This document shows, in pieces, positions 25,286-34,051 of a DNA stretch of 64,000 nt. The stretch comes from JAAZIN01 sp964464625 (GTDB lineage: Bacteria; Bacillota; Dethiobacteria; DTU022): NCBI GenBank assembly GCA_964464625.1, contig CAYXKD010000002.1, positions 34,592 through 98,591 on the forward strand, read 5' to 3'. Both the position numbers and the translations under genes were made by a program. Numbering within the stretch: position 1 is the first letter of the stretch; the number at the start of each line of letters is the position of its first letter. Under the pieces are notes generated by a model. It was not told the DNA's origin. It made no database searches and saw nothing but the letters and a program-made list of their open reading frames with translations.

Positions 25286-27727
25286 TCAGGAATAATCCGC
25301 CGGCTGGTAGAAAATCCTATCTGGATAATTTTTCTTAAAGCTGTTTTTAAAGAGGGCAAAGGGCGACAGGGCCGCATCCCTTGCCAGGGCCATGCCCCCT
25401 CCCCTGACTCCCGCTGTGTTGCCCCTGAAAAGATTGCCCGAGATCTCCAGCACTGAGCGCCATGCGGAGATCCCGCCCCCGTACACCTCGGCAATATTGC
25501 CCTCGATAGTATTACCGGTCAATACGGGCGAAGCGGCCACAATATTGATCCCGCCGCCATGAACCGCCTTATTCTTGAAAATGTAGTTGTCCAGTATTGA
25601 AGGTTTCCCCCCCAGACTGACAGCCATGCCGCCGCCCATCTTTGCCTCATTGGCCTCGATGCGGTTGCCCTCCACAGCAGGATCCGCAAGTATACAACAG
25701 ATCCCTCCTCCCTCGATGAGAGCGCTGTTACCCGCAATGGTATTGGCGATGAGGTGAGGCGCCGCCTCCAGAACGGCGACCCCTCCACCGTACCCGGGAA
25801 CCTTGCCCTCGCCGGAATCTGTTGTATTGTTTTCGATAATGTTATTGGAGATTACCGGACTGCTCCCTTTCGCAACGAGAATGCCGCCCCCGAAACAACC
25901 CATAAACTCTTCCACCACCGTTCCCTGCCCTCCGGTAATGGTAAAACCGGCCAGAAGAGCACCCTCCCCCTCACCATTGCAAAAGGAAACAACCGATCTT
26001 TCCCCTGCGCCCTGAATGATGGTATGGCTGACAACTTCGGGATCTTCAGGATCGCTGCTCTGCACCGCAACCTCTTTGCCCATGAAGTCGATATTCTCTA
26101 CGTAAATACCGGGACTCACAATGATCCTCTCCCCATTCAGGGAAGCCTCAATGGCCTTCTGGATGCTGCTGTATTCGCCGGGAACCAGTTTCTGCCCCCC
26201 TGAAAGTTCCCGATCCTTTTCGCCCAGATCATAAAGATAGATAAAAGCATTCTGGGAGCAATAAATATCGAGCAGCTCTCCTATTTGATCAAGATGCCCG
26301 GTGAACATTTCTCCTTCCCCAGGCACAACATGGGAGAAGAAAAACCAGATCCGCCCCTTTCCGACCATCTCATCCAGTTCATCAAGATACAACTGGCGGT
26401 TTCCCCTATAATTTCCCCCGGGTATATAAGAAACCTCCTGATTGTATGTGTAATACTCAAAAACCTTGAATGACTCGTGATAAACATAGATTTCATCGCC
26501 AGCCTGCTTATTATCAAAATAGTACTCTATAACGGGCCTGGACTCTTCATTCAGGCGCGGTTTTACCAGGTGATAAGCGCTGCGTAGCGCCGGTATGGAA
26601 AATATGACAACGGCCAAAACGACTGCAGTCACAGCGCTGCGGCGAAAAAGAGCGGCGCCAACATGGTAAAGCCCTTCCCCGATGACCAGGTAAAACAGAG
26701 GCATGGTAAACAATACCATCCTGTCTGCAATGGGATAGAAACGCATCGCCGACAGTGCCGCCAGCACCGCCAGCGGCAGCAGGATCAGCCCCAGCACAAA
26801 GCGTTCCTTTCTTGATTTCCACAGCATTGCGACCCCCGCGGTGATGATCACAAGAAGCAGGGCTGCATGGGGAATGCTGAACCCCAGGGGATTGCAAAAC
26901 AGCTTGATTGCCGCCTGGGGATACCAGGCCAGCTGACTCAGTGAAACGGGAGGAAAAGGAATAAAATCATTCTCGAAAAATATATAGAAAGCTCCATTAT
27001 TTGATGCCGGGCCGGCAATGTAATGATAGCTGATGGCAAAGCTTACGCCCCAGAAAAGGGCCATGGTTCCAAGTTTCACCATCACCGCTGTGATTTTTTC
27101 CTTCTGCTCCCTCAAGGCAAAGATAAAGAGAACAATGCCTGTACCGGCCAGGATAAAGACAGAGGAATAAGCGCACCAGATCGCCAGGCTGCCGGCAATG
27201 GTGAATATGATTGTTTCCCTCAAAGCGTAGCGGCGCCTGTAAAGGTTCTCCGCCAGCAGTAGAATGACAATGGTGATAAGCAGCTCCAGGCTGTACTGCT
27301 TAGCCTCATTGGAATAGTAAATGGCACGGTCTGCCAGCACCAACAAAGCCAGAGCCGGCGGCAGCGCTTTGGGGCCAAGGAATCTCTCTGCCATTTTCAC
27401 AAAAAGAAAGAGAGCGGCAATCCCGGACAGTAAAGGGATAAGCCTGAGAATATACTCGCTATATCCAAAGAGCTCTGTAAGCAATTTTGTAAGCAGGAGA
27501 TAGAGAGGCGGCGCAGCCTGCACATTGTCAAGAGGTGAAAGCAGCTCCAGGTATCCCCGCTCCAGTATATTCATCACCAGCAGAGACTCGTCAAACCAGA
27601 TGGAGCGGTTGGATAGGTATTGAAGAAGACGCGTCACTATCCCGTAACCGAGAAGTACCCAGATAAGGACGCGGGAATAATAAATCCTCCGCAAAACCGG
27701 CAAAACCGGCAAAACCCTCTCTTTCAA
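25286..27727 (-). CDS. GT39 membrane glycosyltransferase fused to a beta-helix domain
   Basis: An 813-residue two-part protein. Residues 1-390 are a polytopic GT-C region with WFDESLLV (D46, E47) in the first outer loop. A soluble region follows to about 510 (the usual GT39 tail). Residues 517-790 are a parallel beta-helix: SIQKAIEASLNGERIIVSPG is the opening typical of DUF1565/NosD-like proteins, then about ten coils of the type NNIIENNT, NTIAGNS, GNRIEANEA, with repeated GGGI/GGGM turns. The helix would lie outside the cell next to the active site. The start is a TTG with GGGGAGG upstream. It follows GtrA, separated by a palindromic repeat. Confidence 0.88.
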   Translation of the reverse strand: MKERVLPVLPVLRRIYYSRVLIWVLLGYGIVTRLLQYLSNRSIWFDESLLVMNILERGYLELLSPLDNVQAAPPLYLLLTKLLTELFGYSEYILRLIPLLSGIAALFLFVKMAERFLGPKALPPALALLVLADRAIYYSNEAKQYSLELLITIVILLLAENLYRRRYALRETIIFTIAGSLAIWCAYSSVFILAGTGIVLFIFALREQKEKITAVMVKLGTMALFWGVSFAISYHYIAGPASNNGAFYIFFENDFIPFPPVSLSQLAWYPQAAIKLFCNPLGFSIPHAALLLVIITAGVAMLWKSRKERFVLGLILLPLAVLAALSAMRFYPIADRMVLFTMPLFYLVIGEGLYHVGAALFRRSAVTAVVLAVVIFSIPALRSAYHLVKPRLNEESRPVIEYYFDNKQAGDEIYVYHESFKVFEYYTYNQEVSYIPGGNYRGNRQLYLDELDEMVGKGRIWFFFSHVVPGEGEMFTGHLDQIGELLDIYCSQNAFIYLYDLGEKDRELSGGQKLVPGEYSSIQKAIEASLNGERIIVSPGIYVENIDFMGKEVAVQSSDPEDPEVVSHTIIQGAGERSVVSFCNGEGEGALLAGFTITGGQGTVVEEFMGCFGGGILVAKGSSPVISNNIIENNTTDSGEGKVPGYGGGVAVLEAAPHLIANTIAGNSALIEGGGICCILADPAVEGNRIEANEAKMGGGMAVSLGGKPSILDNYIFKNKAVHGGGINIVAASPVLTGNTIEGNIAEVYGGGISAWRSVLEISGNLFRGNTAGVRGGGMALARDAALSPFALFKNSFKKNYPDRIFYQPADYS

Positions 27728-27745
27728 AACAATCCGCCTCCCCAG

Positions 27746-27784
27746 AATTAGTAAACTTGGTGCCTGGCACCAAGTTTACTAATT
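27746..27784. repeat. Palindromic repeat, copy 3, at the end of gtrA
   Basis: A 39-base palindrome (AATTAGTAAACTTGGTGCC, T, reverse complement). As with copy 2, it supplies AAT TAG TAA at the 3' end of the preceding gene (GtrA, ending at 27779). It lies inside the operon, 19 bases before the next start codon, so it may weaken transcription into the fusion gene. Confidence 0.85.
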
Positions 27785-28204
27785 GAAGATGAATTTTTTG
27801 CGGGAGAAGTAGTTCCAGAAGAATACGATTCCTGTGGCGGCGACTTTTGAGATCATGTAGTGCACCTGGAAAATAGAGACAAAGAGATAGAGAAAGAACT
27901 CGTTAAAAAGCAGCCCGATGAGGCTGACAAAGAATACCAGGCCTATCTCGAGGTATCTGGTGTGGCGGCCGCTGCTGAAAACACATTTTATCGAAAGTAC
28001 ATAGTTCACCGCTGTGGAGAAAATGAATGAGAGCGCCGCTGCAAGCAGGTAGTGCATCGCTCCGTATTTTACCAGGGCCCAGTAGAGCAGCCAGTCGACA
28101 AGCGCCGCTGTGGCTCCGACGAAGAAATATTTAATCAGTTGTGTCAGGTTAACCTGTTTTTCCAGGAAAAGGGCAACTGCGCCTTTTTCTGCGCTGTTAT
28201 GCAT
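27779..28204 (-). CDS. GtrA-family membrane protein
   Basis: A 141-residue protein with four hydrophobic segments (for example YFFVGATAALVDWLLYWALV and IGLVFFVSLIGLLFNEFFLY). GtrA proteins are thought to flip polyprenyl-phosphate-linked sugars across the membrane. The C-terminus FFWNYFSRKKFIFN is typical. The ATG has GGGGGAGG eight bases upstream. It follows the GT2 gene (18 bases) that would make the lipid-linked sugar and precedes two GT39 enzymes that would use it. The last codons and stop come from a palindromic repeat. Confidence 0.92.
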   Translation of the reverse strand: MHNSAEKGAVALFLEKQVNLTQLIKYFFVGATAALVDWLLYWALVKYGAMHYLLAAALSFIFSTAVNYVLSIKCVFSSGRHTRYLEIGLVFFVSLIGLLFNEFFLYLFVSIFQVHYMISKVAATGIVFFWNYFSRKKFIFN

Positions 28205-28222
28205 TTTTGCAGCCTCCCCCAG

Positions 28223-28921
28223 CTAAATCTTTCTTTTAAAGAGGCCGTATTTCAAAATTACATATATCGCCCTGACCCCGTCTTTCCAGCCAATCTTCTT
28301 CCCCTCTTCATAGCTCCGCCCGTAATAGGAGATGCCCACCTCGTAGATGCGGCACTTCATCCTGGCGATCTTGGCCGTGACCTCGGGCTCGAAACCAAAC
28401 CTGTCCTCTTTTATATCCACACTCTGGATGATTTCGCGCCGGAACATCTTGTAACAGGTCTCCATATCCGTTAAATTTAAATTTGTAAACATATTGGAGA
28501 AGAGGGTGAGAAAGCGGTTGCCCACGTAATGCCAAAAATAGAGGACGCGGTGCGGCCCCCCGCCCATGAACCTGGAACCGTAGACCACATCGGCTTTTCC
28601 TTCAAGGATGGGCTGCATCAGCACAGGGTACTCCGCCGGATCATACTCCAGGTCCGCATCCTGCACGACGACACAATCACCGCTGACCTCCTTGAATCCC
28701 GTTCTCAATGCGGCGCCTTTGCCCATATTCTTTTCATGGTAGAGAACCTTCTCCACAAGGGGTTCAATTTTCTCTTTCAAAATATCCCTGGTTCCATCAG
28801 TGGAATAATCATCGACAACGATTATCTCCAGCTCCTTAACAGGCGACTCCATGATGTCATGAATGATCTGCTCCACTGTATCTTTTTCATTATATACAGG
28901 AACAACGACTGAAAGTTTCAT
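28223..28921 (-). CDS. GT2 glycosyltransferase, polyprenyl-phosphate sugar synthase type
   Basis: A 232-residue GT-A enzyme of the dolichol-phosphate-mannose/GtrB type, without C-terminal membrane segments. Motifs: LSVVVPVYNEKDTVEQII, VVDDYSTDGTRDIL, MGKGAALRTGFKEVSGD, VVQDADLEYDPAEYP and EDRFGFEPEVTAKIA. The product is probably undecaprenyl-phosphate-linked mannose, glucose or a similar sugar on the inner membrane face. The ATG has AAAGGAG upstream. GtrA follows at once, so these two and the downstream GT39 enzymes form a decoration module. Confidence 0.92.
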   Translation of the reverse strand: MKLSVVVPVYNEKDTVEQIIHDIMESPVKELEIIVVDDYSTDGTRDILKEKIEPLVEKVLYHEKNMGKGAALRTGFKEVSGDCVVVQDADLEYDPAEYPVLMQPILEGKADVVYGSRFMGGGPHRVLYFWHYVGNRFLTLFSNMFTNLNLTDMETCYKMFRREIIQSVDIKEDRFGFEPEVTAKIARMKCRIYEVGISYYGRSYEEGKKIGWKDGVRAIYVILKYGLFKRKI

Positions 28922-28978
28922 AAGCCTGCTCCTTTGCCTGATTTTAATCTCCCACTGAATGTCCTGCTGCGCCTGATG

Positions 28979-29941
28979 CTATTTCGGCGCCCCCCTCGCA
29001 GCAGGCTCACCCAGCTCGCTCTCAAAATAGGCAATAGTCTTTTTCAGTCCTTGCTCCAGTGGTACCCGCGGCAGCCAGTTCAACTTTTCGCGGGCCAGTG
29101 ATATATCGGGCTGCCTGCGGCGGGGATCGTCCTGCGGCAGCGGCTGGAAGATCAGTTTCGACCTTGAACCGGTAAGCTCCACTATTATTTTCGCCAGTTC
29201 ATGAATGCTGATCTCCTGGGGGTTGCCCAGGTTCACCGGTCCCGGGAAGTCAAAGGGGGTAACCATCATTTTAAGCAACCCCTCAACAAGATCATCCACA
29301 TAGCAGAATGAACGGGTCTGCGATCCGTCACCAAAAATGGTGATATTGCGATTCTGCAAAGCCTGGACAATAAAGTTGGAGACCACCCTGCCGTCATCGG
29401 GATGCATCCGGGGTCCGTATGTGTTGAAAACCCGCACGATCTTCACCTTGACCCCGTTTTGATGATAGTAACCCATAAAAAGGGTCTCTGCACAGCGTTT
29501 CCCCTCATCGTAACAGGCCCGGGGACCCACAGGATTTACATTTCCCCAGTAAGTTTCATCCTGGGGATGGCTTTCGGGATCACCGTACACCTCGCTTGTG
29601 GAGCTCTGCAGTATGGCCGCCCCGGTCCGCCGGGCCAGTCCCAGCATATTGATGGAGCCGTTTATACTGCTCTTTATGGTTTTGATGGGGTTGAACTGAT
29701 AATGAACAGGAGAAGCAGGACAGGCCAGATTGTATATTTCATCCACTTCTACATATAGGGGCAAGGTGATATCATGGCGCATCGCTTCAAAATTGCGGTT
29801 TCCCAGCAGATCTTCAATGTTTTTCTTCCGCCCTGTAAAATAGCTGTCCACGCATAAAACCTCGCCGCCCCCTTTGAGCAACCTTTCACAGAGATGCGAT
29901 CCGATAAACCCTGCACCGCCCGTTACAAGTACCCTTTTCAT
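28979..29941 (-). CDS. UDP-glucuronate decarboxylase (UDP-xylose synthase)
   Basis: A 320-residue short-chain dehydrogenase/reductase that turns UDP-glucuronate into UDP-xylose using bound NAD. Motifs: RVLVTGGAGFIGSHLCERLL, NLACPASPVHYQFNPIKTIK, STSEVYGDP, the catalytic Tyr/Lys in ACYDEGKRCAET, and RVFNTYGPRMHPDDGRVVSN, the pattern of UXS enzymes. The ATG at 29941 has AGAAGG upstream and is preferred over an in-frame TTG two codons earlier. Its substrate would come from the UDP-glucose dehydrogenase at 52169-53545, so the polymer may contain xylose or arabinose. Confidence 0.92.
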   Translation of the reverse strand: MKRVLVTGGAGFIGSHLCERLLKGGGEVLCVDSYFTGRKKNIEDLLGNRNFEAMRHDITLPLYVEVDEIYNLACPASPVHYQFNPIKTIKSSINGSINMLGLARRTGAAILQSSTSEVYGDPESHPQDETYWGNVNPVGPRACYDEGKRCAETLFMGYYHQNGVKVKIVRVFNTYGPRMHPDDGRVVSNFIVQALQNRNITIFGDGSQTRSFCYVDDLVEGLLKMMVTPFDFPGPVNLGNPQEISIHELAKIIVELTGSRSKLIFQPLPQDDPRRRQPDISLAREKLNWLPRVPLEQGLKKTIAYFESELGEPAARGAPK

Positions 29942-30080
29942 GGCCAAACCTTCTTCCTACTTTATAGCTGTTCTCCCATAGACAGCGGAAATCCTCTGAC
30001 TCCCCCCGGGGCTCACCAGGGAACAGCAATGGGGCTCTCCCCTCATCTCCTGCAATGATAGCCTCTTTCGCCGCCGCTCC

Positions 30081-31364
30081 CTAGACCCCGGGTGCATTGA
30101 AAAAGCTTTCCACCTTCTTGCCGCTGTAGAAACACTGGTCCGACCATAAATAATCCCATTCCCCGAACCTGCCGATGGGCAGGATATCCAGAGAAGCGAG
30201 ATATTTATGGACCTTCTCCCTGCGCGGCAGCATCCCCTGATCAAAAACCACATTGCCGTAAGGGAGTATGCGAAAATCGGTAAGTGAAATATCATCCCTT
30301 GAAGCGAAATTCATCTTCCTGATGATATCGACAACATGTTCGATCATCGCTCCATCAGTGCCCGGCAGAGGCTTCTGCTCTGAAAAATAGATCTCAAACT
30401 GCAGCGAGCTGCAGCCCGCTGGAACATTGTCGGGAGATTTAATACTGGGCGAGTAGACCCGCGCGGGCAGCATTTCCGGATCATAGATATAGAACCAGAG
30501 GTGATCCCCGGCCCGGGGAACCTTAAATCCCACCGAAACAATAGCCACAGAGGTGGCCCAGAGCCGCGCCGCCGCCTCCCTGACCTCCCCGGGGGCATCT
30601 TTGATCATAGGAATCAGATCAGGCAGGGGAATGCTGGTGGCAAGATTCTCATAATAGCATTTTTCTCCATCTGAAAACTGCACATACTTTTTCGCCGCAT
30701 CGATCAGAAGAGCCTTCTTCTCCGTCCGGATATCCAGTCCCGAGGCCGCCGCCTCCAGAAAAGCGCGAAATCCCCCTTTTTTGGGATAGCGCATCTTTTT
30801 AAAATAGTAGAGCGCAGGGGTCTCGTCAGTCATCGCCCCGAAAAGCACCTCGTCAAGATCCGGACAATACATGCGCTGCCCGATCCAGTCCGTTGTGAGC
30901 CTCTCCGCCCCCACTGTCCAGTATTTTTTGGTATAGACTTCAGGGTAACGCTCCGCAATTACCCCCCCATACTGCCCCAGCAGCCATTCCCGGTAATTGC
31001 CGGGCTCCTCAAAGTGCGGCCGCTCCACAAAACTGCGGATAGCCTCCACCTTCTCCAAAACAGGCAGCGGGTAAAGATTGTTCTGCACCGGATGTTTGAG
31101 CCATCGGCCCCGTTCATAATTATAGGGATTGGACTCATGCTCCAGGTAGTCAACGCGATAAAATATCTTGCTAAGGTAGGGATCATCGGTAAAAGCAAAA
31201 TGGACGGCATGATCAAAACGGAAACCGTCAATTGTAAAATTGTCAGCCAGGCCGCCCCAGCGGGGCCGCGCCTCGTAAATCACCGCTTCCCTTCCCAGTT
31301 TCCCTGCATGGTAAGCGGCGGAAATCCCCGCCACCCCCCCTCCCAGGACCATCAGTTCCACCAT
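30081..31364 (-). CDS. FAD-dependent oxidoreductase, protoporphyrinogen-oxidase-like
   Basis: A 427-residue flavoprotein with a Rossmann N-terminus (LMVLGGGVAGISAAYHAGKL, then VIYEARPRWGGLADNF). GFRFDHAVHFAFTDDPYL follows and a central block has KKYWTVGAERLTTDWIGQRM. It belongs to the FAD amine-oxidase superfamily that includes UDP-galactopyranose mutase and protoporphyrinogen oxidase. In polysaccharide loci such proteins are common but uncharacterised; a sugar oxidation or ring change is likely. The ATG has GGAGGAGG upstream. It sits 17 bases after the O-acetyltransferase gene, within the operon. Confidence 0.8.
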   Translation of the reverse strand: MVELMVLGGGVAGISAAYHAGKLGREAVIYEARPRWGGLADNFTIDGFRFDHAVHFAFTDDPYLSKIFYRVDYLEHESNPYNYERGRWLKHPVQNNLYPLPVLEKVEAIRSFVERPHFEEPGNYREWLLGQYGGVIAERYPEVYTKKYWTVGAERLTTDWIGQRMYCPDLDEVLFGAMTDETPALYYFKKMRYPKKGGFRAFLEAAASGLDIRTEKKALLIDAAKKYVQFSDGEKCYYENLATSIPLPDLIPMIKDAPGEVREAAARLWATSVAIVSVGFKVPRAGDHLWFYIYDPEMLPARVYSPSIKSPDNVPAGCSSLQFEIYFSEQKPLPGTDGAMIEHVVDIIRKMNFASRDDISLTDFRILPYGNVVFDQGMLPRREKVHKYLASLDILPIGRFGEWDYLWSDQCFYSGKKVESFFNAPGV

Positions 31365-31380
31365 TGCTGCCTCCTCCGGA

Positions 31381-32046
31381 TTACATTTTAAGTCCCCTTA
31401 ATTCCTCCAGATTCTTCCTATCAACCTCTTTCTGAAAGAGGCTCACCTTCTCCCTGATCAGCTGAGGCGGCAGGTCCCACCATTCTATCTGCAGCAGCCG
31501 CTCAATGGTCTCTTCATCAAAGCGGTATTTCACCGTGGCCGCCGGCACCCCCACGGCAACAGCATAGGGAGGAATATCCCCGGTGACAACGGCACCCGCC
31601 CCGATAACGGCACCGTGGCCGATGCTCACTCCGGGCATAATCACGCAATTGCATCCCAGCCAGACATCATGACCGATATGGACCCTCCCTCCGGCCGGGC
31701 CCATTTTTTCCACAAAGCCGTGCCTGGGATCATAGGGAAAAGAGTGGGTCGTCACAATTCCATGGGGATGATTTGTCGCCCCTATGGTTACATTCCAGGA
31801 TATAGAGCAAAACTTGCCCAGCACCGCCTCTGCAACCCTGCTGTTTTTCCCCACATAACTGTAATCGCCGATAACAGAATTGATTACCTGCGAATAAGAA
31901 ACAAGCCCCACATTCTTTCCCAGCACCGAATTCTCTATGTCAACGTAAGGATCTATGAACACACCGCTCTTGATATAAGCGCGGTATTTAATCCTCTGCC
32001 AGAGCGGGTTGGGCATGATATATTCCAGGATTCTCTTCAGCCTCAT
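31381..32046 (-). CDS. CatB-like hexapeptide O-acetyltransferase
   Basis: A 221-residue left-handed beta-helix enzyme. The repeats are visible as VFIDPYVDIENSVLGKNVGL, the acetyl-CoA and catalytic region has TIGATNHPHGIVTTHSF and IGHDVWLGCNCVIMPGV, and the end has GHGAVIGAGAVVTGDIPPYA. The likely reaction is O-acetylation of a sugar of the surface polymer. The ATG at 32046 has AAGGAGG five bases upstream and is preferred over a GTG at 32067. It lies between the AsnB-like gene and the FAD oxidoreductase gene. Confidence 0.88.
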   Translation of the reverse strand: MRLKRILEYIMPNPLWQRIKYRAYIKSGVFIDPYVDIENSVLGKNVGLVSYSQVINSVIGDYSYVGKNSRVAEAVLGKFCSISWNVTIGATNHPHGIVTTHSFPYDPRHGFVEKMGPAGGRVHIGHDVWLGCNCVIMPGVSIGHGAVIGAGAVVTGDIPPYAVAVGVPAATVKYRFDEETIERLLQIEWWDLPPQLIREKVSLFQKEVDRKNLEELRGLKM

Positions 32047-32085
32047 AAGCGCCTCCTTCATCCCCACCTTCTGCAGCAGAAAAAA

Positions 32086-33975
32086 TCACCCTATATATTC
32101 CTGCCACCAGAGAGCAAAGTTCATCAGGTACCAGGCTTTCTGGGCCCGCCCCTCCTCTATAATCCGCTCTGTCTCCGCCCCGTCAAAGAAATCGCTCTGC
32201 TTATTCAATTCATTCATTGCCCGGCGGATCACCGGATCAAGGTAATCGTAGAACCATTCCGTAACCGGCAGAGCCAGCCCCTGCTTCTTCCTCTTGACAA
32301 GCATAGGGGGAAGAAGACCCTGCACCGCTTTCTTAAGAATATACTTCAGCTGCCCCTCTTTTACCTTCATCTTCTGGGGGATACTCAGGGCAAGGGTCAC
32401 AAAAAGGGGGTCCAGAAAGGGGGCCCTCGCCTCAACGCCGCAGGCGGCTGTCATTTTATCGAGGCGCATGAGCTGCAGCTCCGGCAGGCGCAGATTCAGA
32501 TCAAGGTAGGTCATCCAGTTGGGAACAGTTTTTTCCCAGGCCCTCTCCTCAAAACGGCGGTAAAGGGGCTGCAGCGCCTCCCAGGCGCTGTAGCCTTTGA
32601 ATTCGCGGCGCAGCCGCGGCGAAAAGAGCCTCTCCTTCTGCCGGTCCGTGTATGCCTCCATGCTCCAGTACAGCGGCAATCCTTCTATGCCGCGGCGCAG
32701 CCATTCATGATAGCAGGTCTCATCCCGGCCCAGCAGCTCCAGGCCGCGCAGGCCCGCCCCCTTCAAAATGCGGGGAATGGGGAGACGGTTCAGCTTCTCC
32801 AGCCGGTAAAAGGTTCTCCAGCTGGGATAACCCCAGAAAAGCTCGTCAGCCCCCTCGCCCACCTGGCAATCAAAGGTGTCATTTTCAGCAGCCAGGCTGG
32901 CCAGGTAGTAGGTGGGGACACAGGCGGGATCGGCAATGGGCTCATCCTGCAGCCGGATCATCCGGGGAATAAAAGAGACAAGCTTCCCCTCATCAATGAA
33001 ACACTCGTGGTGCTCCGTCCCCTTTGCCTCCGCCATGATACGGGCGTATAAGAATTCATTGTCAAAAGAGTTCCCGCCGCCTTCATAACCTACGGTAAAG
33101 CTCCTCACCGGCCCCCTCCCATCTTCGGTGAGCAGGGCTGTCAGGATGCTGGAATCAAGCCCGCCCGAAAGAAAGACCCCTGCAGCCTCTCCCTCCGGTT
33201 TCTGCATCAGGGCAACGCGGCGCAGCTCATCCAGGACCATGGCGGCAATCTCCTTTTCAGAGAGATTGCCCAGAGAGATTCTCTGATCCCAGGCATCCCA
33301 GTAAGGCCGCTCCACCATGGAGCCCTCTGCGCTCACCTTGAGCTCTCTGGCAGAGGGAAGCTTCTTGATCCCCTTGAACATCGTCTGCGGGGCCGGTGAT
33401 ATCAAAAAGGATAGATAATGAAAAAGAGCCAGCTCGTCAACTTCGCGAAGCTGACCGGGGTCTTGAAGCAGCGCCTTAATCTCCGATGCAAAAGTAATCC
33501 TGCCGTGATGGATACTGTAATAAAGCGGTTTCAGCCCCAGGGGGTCGCGGACCAGGAGCAGCTCTCTCTCCGCGCCGTCCCAGAGGGCAAAAGCATAGGC
33601 CCCCCTGAATTTCTCCAGGCAGCGGGCGCCCCACTGCTCATAAGCGCTCAGAATCACCTCCGCCGCGGAGCATCCCCCGGAAAAAGATCTGCCCCCGCTT
33701 TTCTCAATCTCCTCTGCAATGAAGGCGCGATTATAGATCTCTCCGTCGCAGGCGACCCAAAGGCGGCCCCCTTTGCGGCTCGCCGCAGGCGGCGCAGCCT
33801 CTGCACCCCCCCCGGCCCGGCCCAGCTGCACCAGCCCGAACTTTTTATCATCCGCGACGCGTAACCAGGAAGCGGCGCCCCGGTGGATAATGGGTCGGGC
33901 CATCTGCTCCAAATAGGGCTCATCTAGTTCAAAAGAGGAGCGCTCGAATACCAGCGCCCCGGCAATACCGCCCAT
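32086..33975 (-). CDS. AsnB-like amidotransferase lacking the glutaminase nucleophile
   Basis: A 629-residue protein with the asparagine synthetase B layout: N-terminal glutaminase-like domain (about 1-220) and C-terminal ATP-pyrophosphatase domain with VFLSGGLDSSILTALL and VGEGADELFWGYPSW. The product begins MGGIAGALVF where active enzymes have MCGI, so the nucleophilic cysteine is Gly2. The RLSI-type arginine region reads LVQLGRAGGG, NGEIYN is DGEIYN and the SDTE-type aspartate is CSAAE. Glutamine hydrolysis should be lost; the ATP site looks intact. Asparagine synthesis is unlikely to be the role. In polysaccharide loci relatives amidate or ligate uronates. The ATG has GAGGG upstream. One Cys-to-Gly change could be a reading error, but the other changes make decay real. 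Confidence 0.9.
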   Translation of the reverse strand: MGGIAGALVFERSSFELDEPYLEQMARPIIHRGAASWLRVADDKKFGLVQLGRAGGGAEAAPPAASRKGGRLWVACDGEIYNRAFIAEEIEKSGGRSFSGGCSAAEVILSAYEQWGARCLEKFRGAYAFALWDGAERELLLVRDPLGLKPLYYSIHHGRITFASEIKALLQDPGQLREVDELALFHYLSFLISPAPQTMFKGIKKLPSARELKVSAEGSMVERPYWDAWDQRISLGNLSEKEIAAMVLDELRRVALMQKPEGEAAGVFLSGGLDSSILTALLTEDGRGPVRSFTVGYEGGGNSFDNEFLYARIMAEAKGTEHHECFIDEGKLVSFIPRMIRLQDEPIADPACVPTYYLASLAAENDTFDCQVGEGADELFWGYPSWRTFYRLEKLNRLPIPRILKGAGLRGLELLGRDETCYHEWLRRGIEGLPLYWSMEAYTDRQKERLFSPRLRREFKGYSAWEALQPLYRRFEERAWEKTVPNWMTYLDLNLRLPELQLMRLDKMTAACGVEARAPFLDPLFVTLALSIPQKMKVKEGQLKYILKKAVQGLLPPMLVKRKKQGLALPVTEWFYDYLDPVIRRAMNELNKQSDFFDGAETERIIEEGRAQKAWYLMNFALWWQEYIG

Positions 33976-34051
33976 TGCTGATCCCTCACAGCTTAAATTT
34001 ATCTATCTATAAGTAAAACCCCCTGCTGCACCGGCATGCTCCGGCAGGCTC

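Noticed and set aside
27591..27773. A 60-codon minus-strand frame starting in the palindrome
   Set aside because: It overlaps the start of the GT39 fusion gene in another frame and its N-terminus is just the palindrome translated.
31615..33051. A 478-codon open frame on the plus strand
   Set aside because: It is antisense to the acetyltransferase and AsnB-like genes, crosses their boundary and shows no motif.
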